From Limnanthes douglasii subsp. nivea (taxonomy: Eukaryota > Streptophyta > Magnoliopsida > Brassicales > Limnanthaceae), in contig JAUPFV010000001.1 in assembly GCA_036936605.1 (NCBI GenBank), positions 118,614,771-118,678,770 on the forward strand: a DNA stretch of 64,000 nt. The letters run 5' to 3'. The notes under the pieces are model-generated. The model was not told the origin of the DNA. It searched no databases and saw only the letters and a program-made list of their open reading frames with translations. Every line of letters begins with the position of its first letter. The stretch's first letter is position 1. The translations under genes were made by a program, and so were the position numbers. Positions 23,290 to 33,510 of the stretch are shown piece by piece.

Positions 23290-23960
23290 TAAAATATTAC
23301 AAATTCTATGGTTATAATTTTAATATTACATTTTGAATTTTATTATTGTGATTTGGTTTTAAATATTACAAGTGTTATTTATTATTTTTTAAACCAAAAT
23401 CATATTTTATCATGCAAAAATATTACAAGTTATATTGTTATAATTTTAATATTACATTTTGAATTTTATTATTGTGATTTGGTTTTAAATATTTCAAGTG
23501 TTATTTACTATTTTTAAGTTATATTGTTATAATTTTAATATGACATTTTGAATTTTATTATTGTGATTAGGTTATAAATATTACAAGTGTTATTTATTAT
23601 TTTTAAGTTATATTGTTATAATTTTAATATTACATTTTGAATTTTATTATTGTGATTTGGTTTTAAATATTACAAGTGTTATTTATTATTTTTAAGTTAT
23701 ATTGTTATAATTTTAATATTACATTTTGAATTTTATTATTGTGATTTGGTTTTAAATATTACAAGTGTTATTTATTATTTTTAAGTTATATTGTTATAAT
23801 TTTAATATTACATTTTGAATATTATTATTGTGATTTGGTTTTAAATATTACAAATGTTATTTATTATTTTTAAAGCAAAATCATATTTTATCATGGTAAA
23901 AGATTACAAGTTATATTGTTATAATTTTAATATTAAATTTTGAATTTTATTATTGTAATT
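23290..23960. repeat. AT-rich minisatellite, 89-bp period
   Basis: Successive units contain ATTGTTATAATTTTAATATT, ATTTTGAATTTTATTATTG and GGTTTTAAATATTACAAGTG. Unit starts at 23604, 23693 and 23782 are exactly 89 bp apart; flanking units carry an extra insert with AAAATCATATTTTATCATG. The array is bounded by two near-identical copies of TTATTACATTTTGNTTAGTA (23102-23121, 23980-23999), suggesting local duplication. Confidence 0.88.
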
Positions 23961-24157
23961 TTAATAATGATTATAAAATTATTATTACATTTTGGTTAGT
24001 ATTAATTTGTTTTGGTTATCACAAATATCATTCATAACAAGTGAAAATTAGCGGATTGGAAATTCGCTGTATAAAATATATCAGATATAGGAAATTAAAA
24101 CAATGTTGCTCTCTCCTCTCTCCTCTCAACATTATCCAACGGTAATATTTTGGCTCA

Positions 24158-26521
24158 ATGTTTTTCCTTGAATCTTCCATGATTGAAGGTGATGTTGCTT
24201 GCTCCCAAGCCTCTGTATGCAAGGAAACACAGCCTGTACTCTACCTTGAATGCAGGCAATGGAGGCAAAGGACATATCTGGGTCTTGCTTCTTCTCTGGA
24301 GCTGCTGGATTATGACCATTGGTTTTGGCAATGCATAGGTCTTGCTTCTTCTCTGGAGCTGCTAGATTATGACCATTGGTTTAGGCAATGCATAGTCCTC
24401 TCTTCTTGCCTGAGTATTCTCCTCTATTCAGGTCTGCTCCCTATGTATGGAGGGCAAAGGTTTGGAATCAGCACTATATCCTCTTCTTTTCTGTTGACTC
24501 TTGGTAGACACCATTGGGTTTATCTACAACTCTCCTTCTATCCTAACCTTATGTCCCCTCACCTCTACATCTTGCCTATCATCCTGTCAAAACTATTCGT
24601 CAGCAGCCTATCATCTGAAGTGAAACACAGACTTAGTCCATCCTCTACCCAGAATGTTTCCCAAAAAGCCATAATAACCTTGCTCTCTAGCTGTTCATCC
24701 ACTGTAAGGAAAGGACTTCTAAATCCCTCGTTAGAACCAAACGAAAAAGTCTTAAACCAAGTCCTGGTTTGCTTTTCTAGTTACATCCCCTTTAATCTCT
24801 CTCCTCTTCTTTGGGAAACCTGCAAGTATGCTTTCCCTAGTCTTAAACCCTCCCTCTCCTTTTTCTATTTCAAGCTTAATCGTTCCTCGAACCTAAACAC
24901 TCCTCCTAGCTGTACCCCTAGACAGTGTCAGCTATCTAATCCTAAGCTTATTTTAAGCTTTGTTTCTGACCATGCTGAAAGGCCTAAATCACTCAACATC
25001 TATCAACCCAATTCCCCCTGTCAACAACCTCAAACCAAGCAAGAAACTCAAATATATTTAAACTTCCCTAACCATACAAACCACCTCATGATAACACAAA
25101 ACATAAAACAAAGACCTTACCTCAGACCCCATCCCTTCCAAATGGAGCTATCGCCTTCCCTTCGACCTGCCAAACCAAATGGAAGAATGGGTTGTTTCTC
25201 TCCTGTCCTTACAGATGGTTTCTCCTCCTCATTAGCCTCTTTACCTTCATCCCCACTGCCCCTCACTGCAGCCTCCCTCTCTGATCGGTCCCCTGAGCAA
25301 ACTTCGCCAACCACCATCACCACCCTCCCTGAAGCCCCTCCTTTAAGCCTCCACAACATCTCTAGCCATCACGAAGCCTTCGTCAGGAACTCCTTAGCGC
25401 TGGCCAGACACCATATGGAGTCTGGCCAAGGCCTCATTCTATTCCAGAATGAGGCGTCTCCGTTAGTCAAGCCATATGGCCCCGCTTCAGTCTCGATTGA
25501 AGGAGCGATCCCACCAATCGCCTTCTCCATTGCTCAAGCTCCCAGTAAGCAGCAACTGACATTGACGAACCCCTTTGACAGCCAGGCTACTGGATCTCTG
25601 CCTCCTGTACCCTTCGACATCTACTGCAACTTGGTTGCTGCTATCGAAAACCCTAACTCAACTGGTTCGCCTCTGTCGAGTGCTCTCCATCCCTCACTCC
25701 CCGAGACTCTTCCCATCCGAAGTCGTATCTCCGATAGCACTGACTCTGTCGTGCGCCATGGCCACGCCTCTCCGGCCTCCTCTGAATCGATGGAGAGAAG
25801 AACCGAAAGCCTCTTCCACGCCTCCACTGACCGGCGTCTGCTCTCTCTCTCACCAGCATCTGACGACTTTCTTCAATCGGGGGTTGAAGACCGGCGGCGG
25901 CCTGAGAGAGGTCATGGCCATTCCCAAGACTCACACTCTAAGAACCGGCGACTATCCTCCCCTTCTCGGACTTCAGGCGAAGCCACGATGTCGAAGACGA
26001 GCCTGGTTCAGTCGATGCTGTACGGTGTAAACCCTAAATCGAGGGCTGATGGCTCTGTCTTCCCTGATTTGGGAATTATTGAGCATTCGGGTCAAGCGAA
26101 CCCGACTACTACCCATGCTCATGTGTCTGACCAGAGAGTATCTTCAAGTCTGGGCCCAGATCCATCTCTATTGAAGAACCAGACTTCTGGTCCTGTCTTG
26201 GGCCAGCGCACGAAATTGGTCCAGCAGCCCATTAGCTCCTATCAAGGACAGCAAAAGAGGTATAACCAGTTGGGCCTTCAGACTCTAGAAGTGGGCCTTA
26301 GTCCTATTGCGAGTTCGGATGGCCATATTTCTGGTCTTTCGGGCAGGGTTTCCAAATTTATTGGGCCTACGGAAATAATTTCTAATTATGGGCCTTCGGT
26401 TAATAAAGGCAAAGGATTGCTTGGAAATGGCTCATCTTATAAACCTTATTCTCTAATTCGAAATTTTGGTAACGCTGGAAAGGGCCCAAAAGGAAGAAGA
26501 ATGAAGAACAAATTAGCCTAA
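24158..26521 (+). CDS. 787-codon Ser/Pro-rich open frame, 5' part of LINE (unknown function)
   Basis: This is the longest open frame in the window. The ATG at 24158 is the first in frame after a CT-rich leader (CTCTCTCCTCTC, 24110s). The product is Ser-, Pro- and Leu-rich, basic at the C-terminus (KGPKGRRMKNKLA), with no recognised domain. Residues about 42-79 contain a 19-residue tandem duplication (GLASSLELLDYDHWFWQCI and near-copy). It ends TAA and is followed directly by the ATG of the DUF4283 ORF in the same frame, so it may be an N-terminal extension of LINE ORF1, a separate leader ORF, or captured host sequence. GC content is visibly higher than around it. Expression unproven. Confidence 0.5.
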   Translation: MFFLESSMIEGDVACSQASVCKETQPVLYLECRQWRQRTYLGLASSLELLDYDHWFWQCIGLASSLELLDYDHWFRQCIVLSSCLSILLYSGLLPMYGGQRFGISTISSSFLLTLGRHHWVYLQLSFYPNLMSPHLYILPIILSKLFVSSLSSEVKHRLSPSSTQNVSQKAIITLLSSCSSTVRKGLLNPSLEPNEKVLNQVLVCFSSYIPFNLSPLLWETCKYAFPSLKPSLSFFYFKLNRSSNLNTPPSCTPRQCQLSNPKLILSFVSDHAERPKSLNIYQPNSPCQQPQTKQETQIYLNFPNHTNHLMITQNIKQRPYLRPHPFQMELSPSLRPAKPNGRMGCFSPVLTDGFSSSLASLPSSPLPLTAASLSDRSPEQTSPTTITTLPEAPPLSLHNISSHHEAFVRNSLALARHHMESGQGLILFQNEASPLVKPYGPASVSIEGAIPPIAFSIAQAPSKQQLTLTNPFDSQATGSLPPVPFDIYCNLVAAIENPNSTGSPLSSALHPSLPETLPIRSRISDSTDSVVRHGHASPASSESMERRTESLFHASTDRRLLSLSPASDDFLQSGVEDRRRPERGHGHSQDSHSKNRRLSSPSRTSGEATMSKTSLVQSMLYGVNPKSRADGSVFPDLGIIEHSGQANPTTTHAHVSDQRVSSSLGPDPSLLKNQTSGPVLGQRTKLVQQPISSYQGQQKRYNQLGLQTLEVGLSPIASSDGHISGLSGRVSKFIGPTEIISNYGPSVNKGKGLLGNGSSYKPYSLIRNFGNAGKGPKGRRMKNKLA
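24279..24395. repeat. 57-bp tandem duplication in the LINE 5' region
   Basis: Two consecutive copies of a block beginning GGTCTTGCTTCTTCTCTGG and ending TGGTTTNGGCAATGCATAG differ at only a few bases. The duplication preserves the reading frame (19 codons). Confidence 0.9.
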
Positions 26522-27511
26522 ATGACCCAAATCCACAAAACCCCGACAAAAATTCCTAACCCTCCTTTCACGAATTCCAACTCTTTAATCTCTAAACCTC
26601 TCGCTCCATCCTTCCCATCCTATGCCAGTGTTGTGGCGGGTCACGTAGACAATTGATCCCTTTTGGTTATCGGGCTTAACCATATGGATCATGATGGAGT
26701 GGATTATGTTTTGAATGAATCGGCTATGGGCTCTCCGGAATTATGGAAGACTTGTCTTTCGGGTTATTTCCTCTCTCACCCCCAAAACTTCTCTCTTCTT
26801 AAAGCCAATGTTGAATCTCTTTGGCGGAAATTTGGTCTCAAGGATTTTAAGCCCATCCCTGAAGGGTACTACCTGTTTAAATTCGAATCGGAAGAAATGG
26901 CAAAGAGGGTATTGGATCATGCACCGTGGCATTTTGGGGGAAATCTGATCATCCTAAAAAATTGGGCTCCTCTCTCCACTCTCATCAAAGACCCTCTCAA
27001 GGAGATCCCCATATGGGTCAAAGTATTCAACCTTCCTCTGGAATTCTGGACAGCGGAGGGTTTTAGCAAAATTGGGTCGGTCTTGGGAACCCCGCTATAC
27101 GTGGACCTTCAAACTGAAAGAATGGAGAAACTTCGGTTTGCACGGATTTGCATTATGATTTCTGCAGGCGCGGAAATTCGTTCTTCCATATCCTTCAAGA
27201 TTAGTGGCAAACTCATATCGGTGAATTTTGAGTACCAAGGGCTGCCCTCGCAGTGTTCGGTTTGCGCTGTTTTTGGACATCCTTCGCGACTTTGCAAAAA
27301 AGGAGTGCCCATTCAGGTCACCTCTTCAGAGGAGTCTGACCCATCTGAGATAGAGCCAACCTTATCGAACAGGAAGAAGCTGGATTCACTTGCTGAAGGA
27401 ACGGAGCTGGAAAGTGGTGAGGAGGTTGATTCGCCACCAAAAGATCACCACCCAGCAGAGCCTACGGCCAAGGGAAGAAAGGAGTTGTCCTCCGACAGGA
27501 CCATCGTCTAG
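26522..27511 (+). pseudogene. Plant LINE ORF1 (DUF4283 and zinc knuckle), one in-frame stop
   Basis: LINE ORF1 proteins bind element RNA. The frame begins at the ATG right after the upstream stop, reads SFPSYASVVAG, the usual start of plant LINE ORF1, meets TGA at 26654-26656, then continues in the same frame to 27511. The DUF4283 part shows FKPIPEGYYLFKFESEEMAK, APWHFGGNLIILKNWAP and EIPIWVKVFNLPLEFWT. A CCHC knuckle follows: CSVCAVFGHPSRLCKK (C-x2-C-x4-H-x4-C spacing). The tail is Glu/Ser-rich. A single stop makes this otherwise well-preserved copy a pseudogene unless read through. Confidence 0.9.
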
Positions 27512-27532
27512 AGCACTGTAAGAATCTCTTTT

Positions 27533-28207
27533 ATGAATATTTCCTCTTGGAACGTTAGGGGATTAAATGATCCCGTTAGACAAAAAGACGTTACTGATTT
27601 CATAATTAGTAATAGTATATCCCTTTTAATACTTGTTGAAACTAAAGTAGCAGTGAATAGAGTTGACTCCATTGTGAGAAATATGGCTCCTTTCTGGCAT
27701 GTCCTCACTAACCACGACTCCCACCACCTAGGAAGAATTTGGGTTATCTGGAATCCTAGTGTCATAACCATCTCTAGAGATTCACAATCCTCGCAGCACA
27801 TTCACTGTATTGCCAAGTGTCATAATTATAACTCTACCTTTAGATTCTCGGCAATTTATGCTTTTAATGACGCCATTGATAGAATTCCCCTTTGGAATGA
27901 CTTAGCTACCATTTCCTCGGCTAATTCCGGTAGTCCTTGGGTTGTTCTTGGAGACTTCAACGCAATTCGTCACCCAAATGAGCGGGTGGGTTCCTCCGAA
28001 AATTGGACTACTGCTATTGAGGACTTTAACAATTGTTGCTACAATTGTGATCTCAGTGACCTTCGATCCACTGGTTTTCAATTCACCTGGATTAATAAGC
28101 AGCCCAATAACCCAATTTTGTCTAAGCTTGATAGAGTCCTTGTTAATCCTAGTTGGGATGATAATTTCCCAATAACTCGTTTATATGGTACATATCTCAA
28201 TTATTGA
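27533..28207 (+). pseudogene. LINE ORF2 endonuclease domain, truncated before RT
   Basis: The frame starts 21 bp after ORF1, in the same frame, with MNISSWNVRGLNDPVRQKDV. It shows apurinic/apyrimidinic-type endonuclease motifs: NVRGLN, ILVETK (catalytic Glu), WVVLGDFNAI, DLRSTGFQFTWINKQ and LSKLDRVLVNPSW. It breaks off after about 220 codons, just before the expected SDH motif, and AT-rich hAT interior follows. The enzyme would nick target DNA for target-primed reverse transcription. RT, RNase H, 3' UTR and A-tail are all absent, the reverse of the usual 5' truncation of LINEs. Confidence 0.9.
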
Positions 28208-28309
28208 AATTAGATTCAATTAACAATTACAAATTAATTTTAAATAATATTATAAAATATTTTGATAAACAGTTCCTAAATGGTTTGTCTGGTGGTTTGA
28301 ACTGGCGGT

Positions 28310-28445
28310 TTAACTGCGAAACTGGCCCATTAGGACTGCAAACCGGTAGGACCGCATAAAGAACAAACCGGGAAGACCACAAACCGGCAGGACTGCAAAC
28401 CGTGGTTCTGATTTAAACGGTTCTGATGGTTCGCGATTCAAACCG
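28310..28445. repeat. Right subterminal repeats of the hAT element
   Basis: The segment shares AACTGGCCCATTAGGACTGC and several AAACCGG(C/T)AGGACC units with the left subterminal array, in direct orientation, then GGTTCTGATTTAAACGGTTC leading into the terminal repeat. Confidence 0.8.
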
Positions 28446-28829
28446 TTTGCCATCCCTAGTCGTGAGACTTGAGCTGGATGTAGAATAGGCCATAGATGGT
28501 GGATATTTTATTTAAGAAATCGAAGAGTTAAAATTATCTATATTATAAAAATCAATCTTAATTATATTTTGTATAATGAGGAACAATTGCATAGGCAAAG
28601 TAAAAAAGGTTTCCGTACATTAGACATCAATCGTGACGGAGGTGTTGTTGGTTCTCGGTTACTCCGATAAGAGAAGGGTTATAAACGACTTAGCATAGTG
28701 ACGGTTATCATAGTCATGGGGTCCAAAAGCTTCCCAAGTAGCTTGAAATATGCAATAATCTTCAGATTTGAGAGCCAAAACTTTATTAAGGTGGGGTTAC
28801 GCATGTTTTCATCCTTCTTCTTAGTATCA

Positions 28830-29420
28830 TTATCATTATCTTTCTTGATGTCATCCTGCATTTGCATATTGGTTGGTACGTGAGATATTTGAGAATGATT
28901 GCTTCTTACATCAACTCCTAGTCTTGGATTTCCATCGAAGAGTTGGAAATTGCATAAGATAAAATGAAAGTGTCTCTCGGGGTTGCATGTTGGATTAGTG
29001 GAATTCCAGGGGAATATGGCGTCATCTCATGACTAAAGGTTTTAGAATAGATTGCTGTTGGGAGAAGGATTGTGTCTGGTATGGAAGTGGGTCGGAGAGT
29101 TGCAGTTAGAAAATGTGTGCACACGAAAAGAGCCAAAGAAATCCGAATAAGTTTTGGAAGTACTATAATGGTATTGATTACCACACAAAAGAGTATAAAG
29201 CTCTAAATGACGAGATACCAAACATCATTGATGAGGGTAAGTTTCTCGAAGTTATCAAAAGATGAGTTTCTCCTACTTACAAACAAAATCCAATAACTTA
29301 GCAACTGGCACCTAGGGTCCACGCCAAAGACGACACTTAAAGTTGCAACACCTCATGTCAGGACATACAAGTAGTAGGAACAATCAATGGAGGGGACTCC
29401 CTTGCATGAATCAATATACT
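28830..29420 (+). pseudogene. Gag distal fragment, element C
   Basis: Reading YYNGIDYHTKEYKALNDEIP plus NIIDEGKFLEVI at about 29161-29260 matches the Tat Gag segment YHRDHGHDTEECFQLKDEIE plus LI.EGYLKEF. An Arg-rich stretch and a protease-leader-like phrase follow (CACATTCACCAGAGTGATTT near 29480). Everything upstream to 28600 is unreadable. Most frames carry stops. Confidence 0.65.
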
Positions 29421-30329
29421 TTTTTCAGAAAGTTCCACATACCTGACTTTGAAGTCTAGTAGATAGAAAAACTTTGGTTCACATTCACCAGAGTGATTTC
29501 TCTCCTATGAACTTTGATGATAACGACTTGAGGGGAAAATAATAATCATTATCGTAATTTTTGGTGTCAAAATCATAAGAATTATGATTGATACATACAG
29601 TTATATGAATATCATTTTCAGGTTTGACTATGATTAGATTCAACAGACAATACCTATATCACCTTATAAAAGAGTCATAACGAGTATAAATAGAGTCGAG
29701 ACCCTTATGCTAAAAAAAACTAAAATTAAATGTCGTTTTGGGATAAAAATAGTACAAAAATAAATTGCAATTCCATTTTTATTATAGTAACTGACTCTCC
29801 AATATACACCACAATTTATGGGCTCTCTTAACTCAGTCAGGTTCATTTCATTGTGTTTATTGTGCATAAATTCCTAATATTTGTCTTCAATAAAAGAATC
29901 AGTGTAATTCACAACAGACAATGGGTTTTCAAAAAATGTTTTGATCCTTTATTTTCTAAAATGGGAGGCCCATAGTGTTAGACGACATACAAAATTCGAG
30001 AGGAAATAGTAGAAAAGATAGCGCTTGGAGAAGGACATATTCTGCATTGGGAAAGACCTACAAAGGCTTCTCCAAACTGATTTATTGAACTTAGTATCTA
30101 ACAATTTGGATGTTTTTTTCTTGGTATATGGAGGATGTAACATGAGTACCAGCCTCAATAGTTTTCCCTAAAATATCTATCAATAGAAATGATCGATCGA
30201 TAAATTTAATATGGGAGTGATTCGTTTATGAGAAATTAAAGTCATCATTTTTTATGTCAATCAACTAAGCCAGATTGGCCATATATGGGAATTCTTTTAC
30301 CCTATATGGACTGAGAATACGTTTCTCGT

Positions 30330-30900
30330 AAAAATAAAAACATAAACTAGAGGATGTGTGGGATTTCACACACCTCAACCGAGCATCTCCAAAATCTATA
30401 CACCCATTCTCACGAATCGACTAGTGGGTGAACGACATCTAAATTAATAAGATGTCGACTTTTATGAATGTTTATTAAAATACATTTAGATTGCAAAAAC
30501 CTCAAGACAAAGAACACACAATCTTTATGAATGAGCGAGATTTGCACTATTATAAAGTAATTCTTTGGCTTAAAAAACGCATGTCTGGTGTATCAAATAT
30601 TGGTGAATAAAAATTTATCTAACCAAATCGGGAGAAAATTTTAAATATACATCAAGATGTACTGATCACAAGCCAAAAGTAAAAGAATTACTTAAAAAAC
30701 TTGAAAAAAATCTTAAACAACCTTTGAGCAGTCAATTTAAACCTTAATAAAAAAATCTTGGAGTCTACTTTGGGGATTTATTAGGGCATTTAGTTAGTGA
30801 AATATGATAGAAAACAAACCAAACACAGCTATTTGATTTCGCAACTATAGAGGTCTAAATCCTCATGGGAAGATTGAGTGTTCTAATTCATTTCGTTTTT
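30330..30900 (+). pseudogene. Reverse transcriptase fragment, element C
   Basis: Across stops the plus strand reads LEDVWDFTHLNRASPKSIHP and FSRID.WVNDI, equivalent to WRMCVDFTDLNKACPKDSYP and LPRIDQLVDAT of Tat RT. MNERDLHYYKVILWLKK, GRKF.IYIKMY and a KQPLSSQFKP-like stretch follow. At the catalytic box the expected YVDDM reads YIKMY, so both catalytic Asp residues are gone. Assignment rests on the order of several blocks. Confidence 0.82.
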
Positions 30901-30939
30901 AAATTTTTTGGCAAGTATAATCATTTTTTAAAATCTTTG

Positions 30940-31760
30940 AGAGGGTGAGACAATTCTATTGGACGTCAGAATATGATGAAGAAGTCTTGAAATGGCCAAA
31001 CCCAAGTGATACTTTATATATATAGCAGTCTATGATCATGTTCTAAGTGAATTTTTTATAAGTAAGAAACGAGCCACATATGAAGTTATCTATAAGTCAA
31101 TCAATCTATCTTTAAATGTGAAACTTGATACCTATAGCTGGATAAGGTAGTGTTGGCCTCGGTGATGGCCGCCAAGAAAATATGGTCATGTTTCAAGACC
31201 ACATAAATATGGTATGAACTTTCACTTTTAGATATATTATTCGCAAGCTCGACATATTTTAGAAGATTAATATGATGGTCATTGGAGCTAGAATATTTTA
31301 ACATTAGATTCAAACGAAGAAGTATCATCGAAGTCCAATGTCTGACAAACTTCCTTACTGAATTTTGCACTAAAAGGGTGACCCCTAACAGGGTGACTGT
31401 GAACCAATGTGGATACTCTGAACCGATAGAGGCTCAAACAATCTAGGTTATGGAGCTAACATGGAGGTAGCGTCCCCTTTGAGGGAGGGGGGGGGGAGAC
31501 TTTCTATATATATTTATGAAATTTGGATACCCTACCTTGAACAATAATGACGTATATAAAGTAGTTATTGCAGGTCTCTGGCTCGCCCAAATCTGTGGGC
31601 CACGACGTGCTAGACTTCTCACCGACTCATAGTTAGTAGTTAACTATGCTTTAGGATAAGCCGAATAAAACCAAGATATACTTATTTTTTTTTAAAATTA
31701 GATATACTACAGACCAAGGCATCCAAATCTGAATAAGTATAGTATGAACAAGTACCCCGA
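30940..31760 (+). pseudogene. RNase H parts, element C
   Basis: The first part (about 30950-31380) shows PNPSDTLYIYIAVYDHVLSE, matching the GETLYLYLAVSDVAVSA block, and HVSRPHKYGMNFHF matching the PYFQAHTIVVLTN region. The second (31560-31700) reads GLWLAQICGPRRARLLTDS and LVVNYALG, matching the extra Tat RNase H GLRLARELG...VYSDSQLVVNQV. A 10-G run at 31487-31496 lies between them. Both are full of stops. Confidence 0.75.
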
Positions 31761-31979
31761 GTTGAAAGTACGATAGCTCATACTTTCATTTCCTCTGAAA
31801 TATCTGATATGAACTATGGGTAGCCCTAAAGAAAGCATATGAAATTTAATAGGACATGAGTCAAGCCATTTCAAACGGCATTCAAGACTATGGTTATTAA
31901 TGATCCACCAGATTAGAAAAATTCAATCATGACATACCTTTCAGATAATAACACTTCCAAATAACAAAGCTGATATTAA

Positions 31980-33090
31980 ATGTGTGAAAATATGATATGG
32001 TCACTATGTGTTGCTTGACAAAACTCTTTACTGCTAAGGTATTTGTCGGATCAATTCACAAAGGATAAAAGGCGCCAATGTGGGTATAAAACTGTCTTTA
32101 TGTGCATCTTATTAGTTGGATAGTAGTGGCCTAAAATACATGGAAGTACTAAGGTATTTTTTCAATATTTCCATACATGCCAGCGATTCATGAGATTAAT
32201 TCAAATCACAATGGTGCATATATATAATCTTTAAAGTTTTTCTATTTGACGGATGGGGCTTGGACATAGTAGGACCTTTTCCAAAATTATTAAAAGGTTA
32301 GTCGTACCTTCTATTGACAGTAGACTACTTCCCAAATGGGTTAAAGCAAAACCATTGGTAAGAATCTAAACCAAAAAGTTATAGTTTTCCTTAATATATA
32401 TTTGTTGCATGTATATGGTCCTCAAGGTCATGACTTTCGATAATGAATTGAAATTCCAAAACAAGGAACTAGCTTTATTTTTTGAGAACCATGAGAATTA
32501 CACAAAACTATTTGACACTCTTTGTATTCTCCAAAAAATAGGAAAGTTCATGTGACTAACCAAAATCTCTTGGATGGGATACGCCGTCTCCTTGAAGGTT
32601 TTGTAGGACAGTGGTGCAAGTTATTTCTATAAATATTATGATGACCATCCTAAAAATCATAACAGAGGATACTCGTTTTATCCTAGTATATGAAATAAAG
32701 GTTGTGGTCCTAACGAGAATATTTATGCAATCATTTAAAATTACCAAATACAATAAAGGTACACATATAAGTACAGGAGAGCCGAACTTGACTTGTTTAA
32801 GGAAAACTAAATCAAAACACATCTTTGAATGAAGCATTGTTGAACTCTAATGCAAAACATGTACGATTCTAATATTCATTTTCGTGAATTCCAAGTAAAG
32901 GATAAAATGCTTACCGGTGTCTTATTTCATACAAAATATAAAGTCATTTATAAGTTAGGTCCAAACTATGAAGGACCATACAGAAAAACTGTTAAAGTTA
33001 AGTTGGGCACTTACATGCTGATGGATATAAAGGACCATGTTCTACTATACCCATGAAATGTTGATCATTTGAAACATTATGATTCTTGAA
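31980..33090 (+). pseudogene. Gypsy integrase, element C
   Basis: Blocks on the plus strand: HTCQRFMRLIQ (zinc-binding cysteine region, about 32170), GLDIVGPFPKLLKG with LLTVDYFPNG (first Asp, 32255-32340), VMTFDNELKFQNKEL (second Asp, about 32425), then RKVHVTNQNLLDGIRRLLEG where the catalytic Glu is His (about 32545-32600). The C-terminus is one open frame, 32850-33056, reading FREFQVKDKMLTGVLF, LGPNYEGPYRKTVKVKLGTY and VDHLKHYDS, the GPY/F end of Tat integrases. The enzyme is inactive. Confidence 0.88.
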
Positions 33091-33269
33091 TAATACATTC
33101 TCTTTATAACTTTTACATATGTAAACGTTTTGCTTTCCTAGTACATTTTTATGTATTGTTGGTATATTATTTCCTATTATTGAGGAATATACAGGTTTTA
33201 ATGAGGCGCTCTATTATTAATAAATTTTGATGTCTTTTTAATTTGTATGTTATTATATTCATGTATTAG

Positions 33270-33510
33270 AGAAATTGAATGGGTATCGGCTTCCAAGCCA
33301 GAGAATCAATGTGTAAAGTGACTTCCAGTTAGAGTACTAATATACATATACTTCCGAGCTAGAAGACCAATCTACAAATTAACTTATAAGTCAGATCACA
33401 AACGTGCATAACTTTCTGATCCAGAGAATCAATATGAAAAGTGACTTATGAGTTAGAGTACAAATGTGTAAAGTGATTTTCGAGACAGAGCCCTAATATG
33501 TATGGATTTT
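33270..33510. repeat. Tandem repeat spacer of element C, about 35-45 bp units
   Basis: Six diverged units alternate a GAGTTAGAGTACAAATGTG phrase with TAAAGTGACTTCC. They lie directly behind the integrase stop, the same place as the 46-bp repeat of element A, but the sequences differ. Confidence 0.75.

Larger units (their letters stand above)
22738..28458. mobile_element. hAT-type composite element, 5.7 kb, carrying half a LINE
   Basis: Termini are CAGGGGTGGCAAATGGTT at the left and its imperfect inverse (AACCGTTTGCCATCCCTA) at the right, 15 of 18 positions matching, flanked by an identical 8-bp direct repeat GTCGTGAG (22730-22737, 28459-28466). Terminus sequence and 8-bp duplication are those of hAT elements. 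Subterminal arrays of a GCAAACCGGCAGGACC-like unit lie at both ends. The interior has no hAT transposase; it holds an 89-bp AT-rich minisatellite and the 5' half of a LINE (about 24.05-28.2 kb). Movement would need a transposase in trans. Confidence 0.88.
28600..33100 (+). mobile_element. Tat-lineage Ty3/gypsy element C, heavily decayed
   Basis: Plus-strand blocks in order: Gag distal part (about 29150-29400), RT (30330-30800), RNase H parts (30940-31760), integrase (31980-33090), then a tandem-repeat spacer (33270-33510) and an opposite-strand remnant (34180-36380). The order is that of elements A and B in the opposite orientation. No LTR or primer site was recognised. The left flank is occupied by the hAT element. 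Confidence 0.82.

Noticed and set aside
23308..23517. 69-codon hydrophobic ORF resembling a membrane protein
   Set aside because: It is a translation of the 89-bp AT-rich array; the residue pattern repeats with the DNA period.
25117..25934. Minus-strand ORFs of 68-93 codons within the LINE 5' region
   Set aside because: Shadows of the 787-codon plus-strand frame in GC-richer sequence; no recognised motif.
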